From positions 35,905-99,904 of the forward strand of contig JBAKBP010007444.1 of the NCBI GenBank assembly GCA_037953745.1: a DNA stretch of 64,000 nucleotides. Reading direction: 5' to 3'. The position numbers were made by a program, and so were the translations under genes. This document shows, piece by piece, positions 1-11,588 of the stretch. Origin of the DNA: Lithodes maja. Taxonomy: Eukaryota > Arthropoda > Malacostraca > Decapoda > Lithodidae. Each line of letters opens with the position of its first letter. Positions within the stretch are counted from its first letter, which is position 1. Under the pieces are notes generated by a model. The model worked only from the letters and a program-made list of their open reading frames with translations, had not been told where the DNA came from and did no database searches.

Positions 1-534
1 TAATATATAAAAGTCATGTGCGTTCTCAGATGGATTACTGTTCACATCTGTGGAGTGGAAGTGGAGTGGTTGCATTGAGGCAGTTGGACAAAATTCAAAA
101 TAAAGCTATTAGATTAATCATTAACCCTGCAATCACACAGGACCTTCCTACATTATCCATACGAAGAAACATTGCATCCCTTGCATTATTCTACAGATAT
201 TTTCACAGCAATTGTTCCGAGGAACTTGCTTCAATTGTGCCGCCTCTCCACATCTTTCCCCGTAGAACTAGGGCAGAGAGCGCCCATGAATTTACACTTT
301 CTCCTCCACAATGCAGAACTTCTGCTTATCAAAATTCATTTATCCCTAGAACTACTACTCTTTGGAATTCACTTCCCTCGAGTTGCTTTCCACAAACTTA
401 CAATCTACAAAAGTTTAAATCCAGTTGTTACAAACATTTTATGAATGGAGGATGCCTTTAGGCACATGAACCCTTTTGTTTTATCTGTGTTTTTCCTTCC
501 TCCGTTCATTGTCTCTTTAAAAAAAAAAAAAAAC
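1..534 (+). mobile_element. 3' fragment of LINE-D (non-LTR retrotransposon), cut by the window edge
   Basis: The plus strand reads open from the window start to a stop near 461 and encodes the C-terminal, post-reverse-transcriptase tail of a LINE, with the motifs CSHLWSGSG, LRQLDKIQNKAIRLI and TTLWNSLPSS. The same tail is encoded on the minus strand at 58858-59415, where it follows a reverse transcriptase, so the identification rests on an internal paralogue. After the stop a 3' UTR runs to an A-run at about 521-534, read as the tail. This part of the ORF shows no frameshift. Palm and endonuclease domains would lie to the left, outside the window. Jockey/CR1 group is inferred from the style of the tail. 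Confidence 0.8.
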
Positions 535-636
535 CCCTCTTAACCAATACCGGTACTGTATTCCGCGGCCTAAATCTTAATTGAAACGCCTATATTCTTA
601 CAGTTTCTTACAGTAGATCCTCTGGATAAAGGCAAA

Positions 637-1104
637 CTAGGCCTGTGTATCCAGCTCAGTACCAATACTTGCACTGCTGCGGTCGTTCACGGTGTTGGCG
701 GCGGCGGTAGTAGACGCAACATTTTTACTATTCTGTATTTTTGTTTTATAATCAAACTTCAAATCTTGTCTTCCCCATGCTTTATCAAGATTACTTTCAA
801 ACTCCCTTATTGATTCGGAATCGACTACATACTGGGGCAGTGCGTTCCACTTATTTACCACTCTATCACAAAATGAGTTCTTTTGCCTATTTCTTTCTTT
901 GTAAATTTTCTTAGAGTGTCCTCTCGTTCTTGTTCCCTCCCGCATCAAGAAGATACCTTCACACACATCCTCATCGTACTTTCCTGACACTATCTTTAAA
1001 GTCTCTATCATATCCCCTCTCTTTCTCCTATATGCCAGTGTCGGAAGCCCCAGTGTCCTCAACCTCTGCTCATAGCCCGCGTTCTTCAACGTTGGTACCA
1101 ATTT
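637..1104 (-). pseudogene. CR1-like LINE, C-terminal fragment
   Basis: The minus strand encodes about 154 residues resembling the end of a CR1-type ORF2: YEQRLRTLGLPTLAYRR, RGDMIETLKIV, RTRGHSKKI, FCDRVVNKWNALP and a final FESNLDKAW. The same order of motifs closes the CR1 protein at 21010-21400 (RLRELNLFPLTQRR, RGDLIQVFKII, RVVNLWNGLP), but residues differ widely, so this is another subfamily. The catalytic palm is missing, so it is a 5'-truncated dead copy. The apparent first codon is TTG and is not a real start. No tail or target duplication was recognised. Confidence 0.75.
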
Positions 1105-1641
1105 GGGAAATTAGTTAGATGTGCGAAGTAGCCTACTAACCTCGAGCACAATGTAAACAAACCATCGACGTTAAACCCGTGAACGCAACTTTTCCACCGA
1201 GTTATCTTTATATTTTGTCTATCATTATTGATGTCAAAGTGTCCTCATTGTATTTGTTAGTGTTTCGTACAGCAGAAAATGGTGTAGCTTGGTGTTGGAT
1301 GCGTGGAAACTGAACAAAATTCTGTATTATATCCTTGGTGGTACCTGTCAAATGTGCGCCCCTATAGTAAAATCGCATCTTGTCATCATCATATATATTG
1401 CCAGCAGGAGGCAAATAACAGAAAAAATAGACGGGAACTTAACGGCGAGCGTTCGACCTATGTAATTATGATGACCGTCGGACCGTACACCCGCATACCC
1501 TACAATCTACATCCTTCCCTTTATTTTTACCGTGTGACATCCAAGAGTTTTAGCATTGACTTTTATATACCGGTATATATATATTTTTTTTTCATTTGTT
1601 CATTGATAGGCTATACAGATTTGTTTTACAGCAAGAAAATA

Positions 1642-1796
1642 CAGTAAACCCTCGCTAACTCGGAATAATTGGGGGGAGACCACTTCCGAGAAGCCCGATT
1701 TTCCGAGATGTCCGAAGTCCGACTTACGTCCAACTTAAGAGAGGGAAAATTCCGAATTAGAAGAGGAAAGATTGCGTCACCAGAGAAAATTGAGAT

Positions 1797-1832
<36 letters not shown>

Positions 1833-2111
1833 TGTGAAATTTATCATATTAATGACAAATACGAACCTTATTATGTTTTCAGGGACAGTACAGTACATAG
1901 CAATTAATATTAACACAATAATTAAAAGGCACAGGCTTCAATTCATCCTAAAATCACTTAAAACCGAGTGAGAGAACATTGTAAACCGGACACAAATCCC
2001 GTCCAACTCGGAAATCTCCGAGATATACAGGGACATTTCCGAGAGGCCGATGCCATTCCGAGAAGTGCGGGTTTCCGACTAAAAAGAGTCGGAGTTAGCG
2101 GGGGTTTACTG
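1642..2111. mobile_element. MITE with Tigger/pogo-type ends, TA target duplication
   Basis: A 470-bp non-coding element begins CAGTAAACCCTCGCTAACTC and ends with the imperfect reverse complement (GAGTTAG-like sequence, then GGGGGTTTACTG), flanked by TA at 1640-1641 and 2112-2113. Both halves carry repeated CCGAG/CTCGG words, with a T-run in the middle (about 1801-1829). Ends CAGT(A)nACCCTCG with TA duplication resemble the pogo/Tigger branch of Tc1-mariner; the superfamily call is inference. The opposite palindrome arm keeps the uninterrupted site (TA at 7034-7035). Related copies are at 18560-25087 and 27242-28801. Confidence 0.8.
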
Positions 2112-2995
2112 TAAGTATTTACCCATTATTTAACAATCTATAAGCTAATCCCCTCCCCTCCCCTGGGCCCCTAGTGGGAAGGGCTATGAAGATCAGGGAA
2201 AATGGAGAGTTTAAGAGGATAAAAAGGGAAATAATTATCTGGTAATTCTTTAGAACAACTCCTGTTTTTTTAGGTATTTTATTTTTATTTATTTTTATTT
2301 CAAAGGTTTATTATGGTTTATTAATTGTTATAAAGTGAGGAAAGCAGTTATTATTGCCATTTTCATTGTTAATTGCAATTCCGATACCCCAACAATTTAC
2401 GGGATAGTTTGGGAATGCTGCGTTTTGGATGAGGGAAAAAATAGGGGAAGGATATAGTATCCGAGCATACAGTCGTCTTGTTTATGTAAGTCGTGTTTTA
2501 TTTTTTTTTTGTTTTATTTACCCTGATAGCCTAATTTGGAAAAGGCTCGCCGCCTTACCGGGTATTATAAATAATTTATTAGGGTCAATGAAAAGACCCA
2601 CCTAAACCTATAATTTTGTTCCATGGGAGTCAAAATAAATGTGACTGATCACAAGCGTAGCCTACTAGTACCGGTAACATAAACAAAGCGGGTGATACAC
2701 CTGAACATTACAGCCTTACCCTTTGCTCACCTCATCCTCCCATGACTTTTTGAAATTCTTATCTACAGTATGTTGCCAATACTGGGCCAAAACCTTATTT
2801 TCACAACTGAACCTATTGCTGGCTAATACAGTTACAGTACTCACATCCGATGGTTCTCTGACGTCACACAAAGGTTTGGCATATTATTGGTCTAATTTGA
2901 CTTCCTTTTTTTATTCAATTATTCCACGGCCAGCTGTTACTTGCTTCCTGTTGGCAATATAGGCCTAGGCCTATATTATGATGACAATAAGCCAT

Positions 2996-3086
2996 GGGGG
3001 CTTAGATCAACCCATTATTGTATCCCACGGCCAGTTGTTGGGCAAATAGTAGCTGGCCGTGGGATACAATAATGGGTTGAGCCCCC
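2996..3086. repeat. Strong hairpin at the palindrome centre
   Basis: Positions 3009-3034 and 3053-3078 are perfect reverse complements over 26 bp, separated by an 18-nt loop. G/C blocks on both outer sides (2996-3003 and 3079-3086) extend the pairing with a small bulge. The hairpin lies at the symmetry centre of the larger inverted repeat, so it is the innermost part of that structure and not an independent terminator. Confidence 0.85.
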
Positions 3087-3475
3087 CTCACCCCCTATTA
3101 TTTTTTGTCATCATTGTATATATTGCCAGCAGGAAGCAAATTACAACTAGTCATGGAATAATTTCATAAAAAAAGGCATTCAAATTAGATGCGAAAGTAG
3201 GTGCGAGCATGCGCCTTATGTAACCATATCGGATGGTACGCGCACTAACACAACCCTTACCGAAAAAGTGGGTATTACTGACTTTTAGATGCAATCATGA
3301 TTATTGCAACGCTATTTTTATTGTTTTTACTTTAGATACAGTGGTTTTATATATAGAGAACCATCGGATGTGACTACTGTACCTGTATTAGCCAGCAATA
3401 GATTCAGTTGTGAAAATAAGGTTTTGGCCCAGTATAGCCAACATAGATAAGAATTTCAAAAAGTCATGGGAGGAT

Positions 3476-3968
3476 CTATCTATCTATCTATCTATTGCCC
3501 GACGCCGTGATCCCCGAAGGGGTGGCCACGAACGAACCGCCCCCATGCACCTCTGTCCCCAGTCAGTCGACGCCCCTCCTCCCAACCAGCACCGCCTTCG
3601 TTCATGTAGTTCCTCACTCCATCCTTCCACCTCATATTCGGTCTACCTCTCCCCCTCTGTCCCTCCACCTCGCTCTCGTACACCCTCTTAGTCATTCTCT
3701 CGCTTTCCATACGTTCCATATGGCCGAACCATCTCAAGTTGTTCCTTTTCACACTTTCCAGCACATCTACCTCCACACCACACCTCCTTCTTACTTCCTC
3801 ATTAGTCTGTCTATCCCTTCATGTAACTCCGCACGCACTCCTTAAGTAATTCATTTCCACTGCTCTCACTCTTGGTCTGAGTCTCTCAACCAACGTCCAT
3901 GCTTCGCTTCCGTAAGTCAGTGTCGGGATTACCACACTGTCATGCAAGGACTTCTTCACTTCCATACT
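3476..3968 (-). mobile_element. RTE-A LINE 3' fragment with 13-bp target duplication
   Basis: The minus strand encodes the RTE-A C-terminus: LRWFGHMERMESERMTKRV, then RGRGRPNMRWKDGV and a GRFVRGHPFGDHG ending. The 3' end is a short TATC repeat at 3476-3496 (tail of the minus-strand element), typical of RTE-like LINEs that lack poly(A). GTCATGGGAGGAT flanks both sides (3463-3475 and 3969-3981), and the palindrome partner holds one uninterrupted copy at 2734-2746. The insertion is 493 bp, strongly 5'-truncated and cannot encode a transposition protein. Confidence 0.9.
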
Positions 3969-5359
3969 GTCATGGGAGGATGAGGTGAGCAAAGGGTAAG
4001 GATGTAATATTCAGGCGTATCACCCACTTTGTTTATGTTACCGGTACTAGTACGCTCGTGATCACGTTCGCGTTTATTTTGACTGCCGTGGAATACAATT
4101 ATCGGTTGAGGGGCGCCTTTTCTCCCATTCCCCCCATGACTTATTGTCATCATCATAAACATTGCCAGCAGGGGGCAAAGGTAATTACTGTATAGGGAAA
4201 AGGCTCGCATCCTTATTTTTCATGTGTTTTCCTACAGATTTTGAGCAATCAGTATTTTCATTGTTTTTTGTTGTAATTCCAACGTGGGATACAAGATTGT
4301 TTGAGGGTCATCCGCTCATGACTTATTGAAATCATCATCTGTGTTGCCAGCAGGGGATAAATATAAATAATACTCCATAATATAGAGGTTTGTAAACAGC
4401 GAGGACGTCCGAGGGAGCTCTGAAAGTTATGGGACTTCTCGTTTTTTCCAATAATATCGGGTTATATATATGTGATCAAAATCATTCTCCCACAGTTAAA
4501 TATACATGACATGAGTACAGTAAAAGAATTTCATAAACCTGCATTGACCCTAATAAATTATTTATAATACCGGTACCCAGTAAAGCGGTGAGCCTTTTCC
4601 AAATAATTATTGGGCAAATAAAAAAATAAAATAAACAGAATTCAAACTAGACGAACGTATGCACAAGCGTACGGCTTACAGTGCACGCCCGGTATTCGCG
4701 CCTAGGTCGTACCGGCCCCCTTCCGCAATTACGTGGGTACTATTTAACATAGGTTTCATTGGGAAATCGACTTAGGTTGTACCAGGCTCACCCTTCTTGG
4801 ACCCCCATTTCCCCCAAATGCATCCAATAAATACATATTATCTAAGGAGAATTCTTATAAATGCATATTATGAGGAGATTACTTACCACACAGATTTTAT
4901 TTAAAATCAGTCATATACAGTATAGCCTAACCTAACTAATCAGCATAATTTCGCTGCTTTGTCCGACACGGCGCGCCGTCGGTAGGCTTGACCGGCCTTT
5001 GCTGTTTTGATAGTCCTGGGCATTTAATTCCTTTATCATTACCACCAGGCCCAATGTCCTTATCACTGAATGCACTGAAGGCCCTAATAAACTCAGGAGA
5101 TACAAGGTTCAGGCTAAAAAACCTTGTAAAGACTCATCATTATATAGCCTATATTGCCAGCAGGAGGCAAGTAACAGATAAATATAGTAGTCAAAATAGA
5201 CTGAAATGTAACCGCAAGCACACAACTTCCATAAACAAGACGAATGTATGCCCGGATACTATATCTTTCCCCTATTTTTTCACCCATCCAAAACCCTGCA
5301 TTCCCAAACTATCCCCTAAATTGTTGTGGTATCGGAATTGCAATTAACAATGAAAATGG

Positions 5360-6755
5360 TAGTTGCCCGGCACGGCCAAAGCCGCTCCTAGGACTCGTGC
5401 CCCCAGGGAGGGGGCAGGGGTTTGTTGTGGCAGTTTGGTTCCCGGAAACTGCTCATCACGGTCGGCAGCCGGCTGTCCTCCAATGGTCGGTGATCTTGTC
5501 CCCGGCCGGGAGGGTAGGCAGCCATCCATGGTCGGCAGCTCCGGGAGGTGGTCCCACGGTGTAAACGTCGCCACTCTAGGACCCCAATACACACCAAATA
5601 ATCATAGCCTCCTATGCAGATGACATAACACCCACATGCACACACCAAGACCTCGACACAGCAAAACGTCTCCTTCAGCCCTATCTCAAAACATTACATG
5701 ACTGGTGCATTACAAACAGACTCAATTTAGCCCCAGCCAAATCCACCACAACCCTCCTCACAAGCTGGACAACAGAACACAAATACACCCCAAACCTCAC
5801 CATAAACAACACACCCTCAACACACATACACTCACCCAAAATCCAAGGAGTAACATATGATACTCTAATGCCATTCAAACGGCACACCACAAACATGAAA
5901 AATAAACTGACACTGACACCCAGACTTAACACCCTCAGGTCACTTGCCCACACACAATTTAGACACAACTAAGAAACCACCACCACAGTTTACAAACAAT
6001 AAAAAAGATCAGTGATGGAAAACGTAAGCCCGGCCTGGGCTTATAGCCTAGCTAAAACACATCATAAGACCTTACAGACTATTCAAAATAAAGCCCTAAA
6101 AATCATCACAGGCTGCACAGCTACTACACCTACAGATCACCTACGGTACCGTACATCAAGAAACCAAAGTCCTCAAAGTCAAAGACCATCTGGACATGAG
6201 AGGCACTCAATACCTGGCAGCAGCCTCCACGAACCAACACTACCCACTACACTGCATCGCAACACACCCACAGACACCAAGAAATATCAAAACAACACCC
6301 ATCACACGGTATCATACACAAATACTGTCTTCTCTCCCTCTTTGCTCACCCCAAACCAGCTTCCAGAGGCACATCCATACTCATATCTCTCGCCGTTCCA
6401 TCCAATCACTCATAGACAACACGCAGCTGCAGGCACGACCTCCCGAAATCCATCCTTCTGAATCCTCTCTTCCTCGCGAGGACAGAGTCCACCTGGCCAG
6501 GCTGAGATGCGGACACCATCCAGCTCTTCTGAGCTACCAGAAGAGACTGGATGACTCCGTTGACGACACCTGCCCGGGATGTAGCACAGCACCCCATACC
6601 ATTAAACACATCATAGAAGACTGCATTTCACACAATCACTTACGCCGACAATACAATCTACACTCCTTGAGAGTTCTGTGGGAAAGCCCGACCGTGACCA
6701 TGGCCTTCCTTAGGGACTCGGGGCTGTTCGGCCAGGCAGCTTAGGGAACAAAAAC
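5360..6755 (+). mobile_element. LINE-J (Jockey/I-like), internally deleted, 14-bp target duplication
   Basis: The element is bounded by AACAATGAAAATGG at 5346-5359 and 6756-6769. One unbroken copy of that site is in the opposite palindrome arm at 2357-2370. Its first 235 bases are GC-rich and non-coding, and they join directly to reverse-transcriptase sequence that starts just before the YADD box (about 5613). Normally a LINE would have an endonuclease and the first half of the polymerase in between, so this is either an internal deletion product or a half-LINE composite. The 3' end reads GGGGCTGTTCGGCCAGGCAG then a short AACAA-type tail, the same 3' end carried by SINE-S in this window. Confidence 0.85.
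5598..6744 (+). pseudogene. LINE-J reverse transcriptase C-terminal half, disrupted
   Basis: Reading starts at a SYADDITPT motif (palm motif C), followed by thumb-like NRLNLAPAKSTTTLLTSW, then a stop near 5970. A second open piece (6012-6160) carries ENVSPAWAYSLAKTHHKTLQ and IQNKALKIITGC. After a frame change near 6150-6200, the last piece (6196-6744) ends with LARLRCGHH, a Cys/His cluster CPGCSTAPHTIKHIIEDC and a final LFGQAA. Such a cysteine-histidine motif near the C-terminus occurs in several Jockey/I-group proteins. At least one stop and one frameshift make it non-functional, and the palm catalytic aspartate of motif A is absent. Confidence 0.8.
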
Positions 6756-7299
6756 AACAATGAAAATGGCAATAATAACTGCTTTCCTCACTTTCTAAAA
6801 TTAATACACCATAATAAACCCTTAAAATGAAAACAAAATCGAAAATTAAATACCTAGAAAAATAGGAGTTGTTGTTCTAAAGAATTACCGGTACCATATT
6901 TGTTCCCTTTTTATCTTCTTTAACTCTCCATTTTTCCTGATCTTCATTGGCCCTTCCCACTAGGGGCCCAGGGGAGGGGGAGGGGGGGGGGGGGGTGATT
7001 AGCCTATAGATTGTTGAATAATGGATAAATACATAATTCCTTGCTGTGAAACAACAATATAGGCTATCAATGAAAAAAATAAAGAAAATATATACAGTAA
7101 TACCGTATAAAAGTAAATGCTTAAACTCTTGGCTGTCACACGGTAAATATTTAGGGAAGGATGTAGTATGCGGTGTACGGTCAAACGGTCGTCATGTTTA
7201 CATAGGTCGATCGCTCGCGGTTAAGTTCCCGTCTATTTGTTTCTGTTATTTGCCCCATACTGGCAATATACTGTATATGATGATGACAATAAGTCATGG

Positions 7300-7974
7300 G
7301 GGGTGATGGGGGCAAAGCCCCCCCCCCCCCCCCCCTCAACCTATTAGGCCTATTGTATCCCACGGCAGTCAAAATAGACGGGAACATGATCGTGAGCGTC
7401 CGCATATTGTAAATAAGGCGGGCGGTACACCCAGTACTGTAACTACATTCTTGCCAAAATTGACCATATTGTTAATATGCCTTTGCAAAATCCGTGTATC
7501 GGTAGGCCTCTATGACATTCATGTGTTACTTTTCTTCTAGGGAATTTTGTCATAATGTTCAAGCAGTTGTGAGAGTCATGACAATCTTTACACTCTGAAA
7601 CCATGCTGACCAGTATTGTGTAGCTCGTTTGCTTCCATAAATTATGAGATTTCTCCTTGCAGGACTTGCTCAAACATTTTAACCGCCGGCTATATCAGAA
7701 CATTTTGTCAACCTGAGCAAGGATTGAACCTTAGTCAGCTGAGTGGTAGGATGGGTCGTTATCAACTGAGCTAGGCAGACGACTAGCTAAATAGAAATGG
7801 TATTACGAGAAAATGTTTTAATATTTATTTTCAAAATATACTTTACAGTATATAGCCTACTTTCTTGAATCTATATAGACTAAAGAAACACCCTACATTT
7901 TCTTAAGTAGACTTGGATATCAGAAGATTTTCTAGTGCTAAATGCACCAGTACCTGTATATAATAGATCCATTA
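7300..7974. other. Stretch without recognisable gene
   Basis: After homopolymer C/G runs (about 7319-7336), a short segment near 7350-7440 resembles modules of the preceding palindrome (GTATCCCACGGCAGTCAAAA). From about 7440 to 7974 I see no coding region, repeat family or terminal repeats that I can support. Small reading frames here have no recognisable motif. Confidence 0.5.
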
Positions 7975-9290
7975 AATATGGAAGAGGAGGTGGGGATCAG
8001 GTCAGAAGTGTGTGTAGCCTTGTAAAAAGTGAAGATGTGGGAAAGCAAGAATTTATGGAGTGTGTGGGGAAATGCTGAGGTGTGGTGGTGAATTAGTGAT
8101 TGAATGGGTATGGACATTGTGTAAACTGGTATGGGAGAAGGGAAGTGCACCTGATGACTGGAAGACAGGCATAATAGTCCCCTTGTATAAGGGTAGGCCG
8201 AGTGTGTGGTAATCACCGGGGAATATGTCTTCTAAGCGTAGTAGGGAAGATGTACCAGTACAGTAGGATAGTGATCGAGAGAGTGAGAGCGAGAACGGAG
8301 AAATTTGTAGGTTTTTCTGGCCCCCTTCTCCCTCATGTTTAGCTCCATTGGATTTAAGCATTTAAGACATTCGGCCCATTGGTTTGGTAATTTTAAGACT
8401 TACGCCCCATTTCTTTGTCAATATTAAGATCTTTCGTGCAATTTAGGTACCGGTACTGGTATCAAATGTTTCCGGGCGAGCGATAACGAGCCTGTAATTT
8501 TAAGAGTAACGGCCGGGACATGTTTATACCAATAAATGTAAAATTTATCTTAATGTGTGTTTCTTACAGCTGGATGGAGGTCTAGGGAGGAAACCCCAAA
8601 ATAATAAAAAACAAAAAAACAATAAGCAACTTCATACGCCCATCTCCCATTCAAGCAAGGGTGTGTGATGTCCCATTGGTCATTCAATATATATATATGG
8701 CTGGAGTCATGAAAGAAATACAAGGAAGAGCAGTGGTTGTTGGTGTACTACTGATAAGGGAAGGAAATGTTGCCTGTATTGTTGTTTGCTGACGATACAG
8801 TTCTTATGAGCGATAGTGAATGGGAGTTGCAGGGTCAGATAAATATGTTTTGAGCAGTGTGTGAAAAATGCAATATGAAGGTAAATGCGGGGAAGAGTAA
8901 GGTTGTGGGCTTTGAAAGGGTGCAGTCACAGAGTGTGATGTGAGGTTAATAGTCAGGCTATGGAGAATATCAGGTCATTTTGGCAGTATGTTGAGTATGG
9001 ATGAAAAAGTGTGGGAGAGGGTGCGACAGGGGAAGAGGCTTGTAGGAACATTGAAAGCAGTTACAAGAAATAGAGTGGTCAACCTGGAAGTAAAGAAGTC
9101 CTTGCATGATAGTGTGGTAATCCCGACACTGACGTACGGGAGTGAAGCATGGACGTTGTTGGAGAGACAAACCAAGAGAGAGGGGTGAAAATGAGTTACA
9201 GTACCGAACTTGAGAAGTGTGTGCAGAGTTACATGTGGGGGATAGAGAGACGATTGAGGAAGTACGAGAGCAGTATGGTGTGGATATAGA
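7975..9290 (+). pseudogene. Decayed RTE-A LINE copy
   Basis: Nucleotide similarity to the intact RTE-A element at 31079-33239 is visible in order: the region before the palm at about 7975-8310 (matching 31680-32010), then after an unrelated or decayed block (about 8310-8640) the FADDT palm box near 8785-8800, thumb, and the SLHDSVVIPTLTYGSEAW tail motif near 9095-9155. Many indels and stops break the frame. Only short open pieces remain, such as 8940-9188. The copy is old compared with the one at 31 kb. Confidence 0.8.
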
Positions 9291-9299
9291 TAGGCTACA

Positions 9300-10750
9300 T
9301 AATTATAAGCACATACAAATTTAAAGATCATTTTGTCCACAAAGAATGTGATTATAGTTTCACGTCCTAAATGGCGGCTTTCCAGGCGGCCCTGTCAAGG
9401 GGTGCTTCTGTTGTCAAGTTCAATATTTTGAGATCGGACCGGAGTACCTGATCCCACGTCATTCTAGGTCTACCGGGTACCCATACGCGCAGCTTCCCCC
9501 ACGTTCACAGTCCAGCATAATTATCTTCACCCAGTTCTGATCATCCATTCTATCCATGTGTCCAAACCAACCAAGTCGGCTGTTGCGCATCACTTCACTG
9601 ACACTCCGACGCCCTCTTAATTCCTCGCTTGATACCCCATCCCTGAGGTTAACCCCATATATCTATCTCACCATTCTCTTCTCATTCTGTTCCATTCTAT
9701 TGATATCCTCTGATTTAACCGGCCATGTCTCCGAGGCATAGGTCATCACACTCCTAACACTCGAGGTATTGGTATACACCTTCCCTTTAAGGTGAAGTGG
9801 GAGTCTTCTCATGGTCAGAAGTGGCAACAGCTCAAACTTCCCCCAGCCACTTTTGACTAGCAATGGAGCCAGCTTCAGCGCCACCTCTGGCAGAAACCGT
9901 ATCGCCCAAATAGCAGAATGTGTTCACACACTTCCGCGTTACAATGTCGAAATCAACACTAACAGGCGGGTAATATAACACAAGTTCTCCCTTGCACACT
10001 GCACATTCAAAGTCTATGATTCTTGTCAAAGGTGCTCTAGATACACTACATCTCTTGTGTAGCCTACTCAGTCACTACAGATGCAACATTGAATTGAGTT
10101 ACTTCCCACCCCCTTCCCACATAGTGTGCATGGATAGCCTAGTCGCCGCTTCTTTCAATAATTCCATGCCCTACTCCACTAATCATGACCTTTGTTTTTA
10201 TCTATGTTAACTCTTAGACCCTTGTTTGCCATACCCTCCCTCCATATTTTGAACTTTGCCTCTGCTTTCTGCGCACTATCTGCGATAAGAACTAGGTCAT
10301 CTGCATGTAAAAACTCCAATGGGAGTCATGTCTTAAAGTCCCTTGACAGAGCCTCCAAGCCTCCAGGACCAAAACAAACAGTAATGGGCTCAGCACTAAA
10401 CCTTGATGGACTCCACCTTTCCCTGGGAACTCTTCGCTTAGGACCCCATTCACTCTAACTGCTACCCGTGACCCTTCATACATTCTTATTATCTTATGCA
10501 CCAACCACTCTTCTACTACTAGTTTTCTCATAGCCCACTGCATTACTTCCCTTGCCACCCAGTCAAAGGCCTTCTCCAGATCTACAAAAAATAGGTATAA
10601 CTCCCTGTTATTATTTAAGAAGCTCTCTTGCAGTTGCCTAAGAATAAAGATTGCATCAGTTGTGATACATACCGGCATATATCCAAACTGCATGTCGCTG
10701 ATTGCGACACTTTTCCTGATCATGCATTTAAAGACCCTTTGCTGATTTTC
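9300..10750 (-). pseudogene. LINE-E (non-LTR reverse transcriptase), decayed
   Basis: The minus strand gives a palm fragment at 10292-10723: FFVDLEKAFDWVAREVM, MRKLVVEEWLVHKIIRMYEG, then HQGLVLSPLLF. Further downstream pieces are 9832-10029 (an FECAVCKGELV-like cysteine box, then NTFCYLGDTVSARGG) and 9663-9884 (VMTYASETWPVK, the counterpart of TYGSEAW in RTE-A). The 3' end lies near 9310-9345. Motif A aspartate is present, and motif C (ADD) falls where the frame is lost. It is distinct from RTE-A and RTE-B. The domain order resembles LINEs widespread in invertebrates, but I cannot name the clade safely. Confidence 0.7.
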
Positions 10751-11029
10751 AGGACTTGATCGAGCATTTTCAAAACCCCTATAATTTCCCCTGTCCGAAC
10801 TACCTTCATATAACGTTTCCTAGGTATATCTTGAGTGACGCAAATCAGGAACTATAGGGCGAATACGAGTCTTGAAAGTAAACCAACTGGTGATGTACAT
10901 CCTTGCCCATGCTGCCTTCGCACTCTTATAATATTGTTGCTCATAATATTTAAAATGAAGAAAAGAATTGAAACCCACTCTGATACTCACCCATTATGAA
11001 GACTCGTCCATTTACATAGGCTACATACA

Positions 11030-11580
11030 TACATAAATTTAAAGACCAAGTGCTCACCACAGACTGCGGTTCCGGTCACATGTCCTAATTGCAGTGCTTT
11101 AGAGAGCCCTGTTCTGAGCTGTCATAAGTTCTGATCCCACGTCTTTCTTGGTTTGCCCCATGATGCAGCTCCCTCCACATTAATTTTTTCACCCAACTTA
11201 GTTCATCCATCCTCTCCATACATCCAAGCCTACTAGTATATGCATTTCATCACTGATGCTCTTGATACCTAACCATCTCCTCAGGTCTTCACTAGATATC
11301 CTATCTAGCAGTTTGGCCCCACACATTGATTACAAGCTCTCCTTAGCATAATATGCATAAAATTGTCTCAACATCGGGCTTCTTCCTCGATAGAGGACTA
11401 GAGGTCCCTTTATTCTGGTGCAGTGCTTCTTCCCGTGGTGTACCCAGAAGAGGCAAACGCTTCACTGAATTGAGTTCGCATCCACCTCTTATTTGCATAC
11501 TGTGCATGGGTATACACCACTTTTTTTCTACTTTTCCTAGCCATAATCTATTATGTAAGACCTAGGTTTTATCTATATTT
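11030..11580 (-). mobile_element. Second, more decayed LINE-E 3' fragment
   Basis: The sequence parallels 9310-9750 base for base in many places: an ACATACATAAATTTAAAGA end, then a TCCCACGT and TTCATCCAT order, then CTTCACTAGATATCC-like blocks. No reading frame survives beyond about 70 residues. Strand follows from the better copy at 9300-10750. The far end near 11580 is uncertain because similarity fades there. Confidence 0.55.
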
Positions 11581-11588
11581 ACTCTTAA

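Larger units (their letters stand above)
1381..7300. repeat. Very large imperfect inverted repeat (palindrome)
   Basis: Segments left of about 3034 recur as reverse complements to the right of 3053, in mirrored order. Matching pairs are 2920-3034 with 3053-3170, 2746-2870 with 3345-3475, 2625-2745 with 3976-4100, 2480-2600 with 4545-4640, 2395-2475 with 5240-5330, 2112-2390 with 5330-5359 plus 6770-7030, and 1381-1641 with 7031-7290. Three transposon insertions (1642-2111, 3476-3968, 5360-6755) each sit in one arm only. The right arm also holds unmatched blocks near 4100-4540 and 4690-5240, and a motif TGCCAGCAGG recurs near 1399, 3124, 4164, 4346 and 5155. It could be an inverted segmental duplication or a large foldback element; terminal target duplications were not found. 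Confidence 0.8.

Noticed and set aside
6960..7340. G/C homopolymer runs as a regulatory G-quadruplex
   Set aside because: The runs (about 6975-6996 and 7319-7336) are single homopolymers at places where the paralogous arm has ordinary GC-rich sequence. Slippage is sufficient, and no gene is near.
8560..8610. Splice acceptor TTTCTTACAG with exon inside the decayed RTE-A copy
   Set aside because: The following sequence has no sustained frame and sits inside a decayed LINE.
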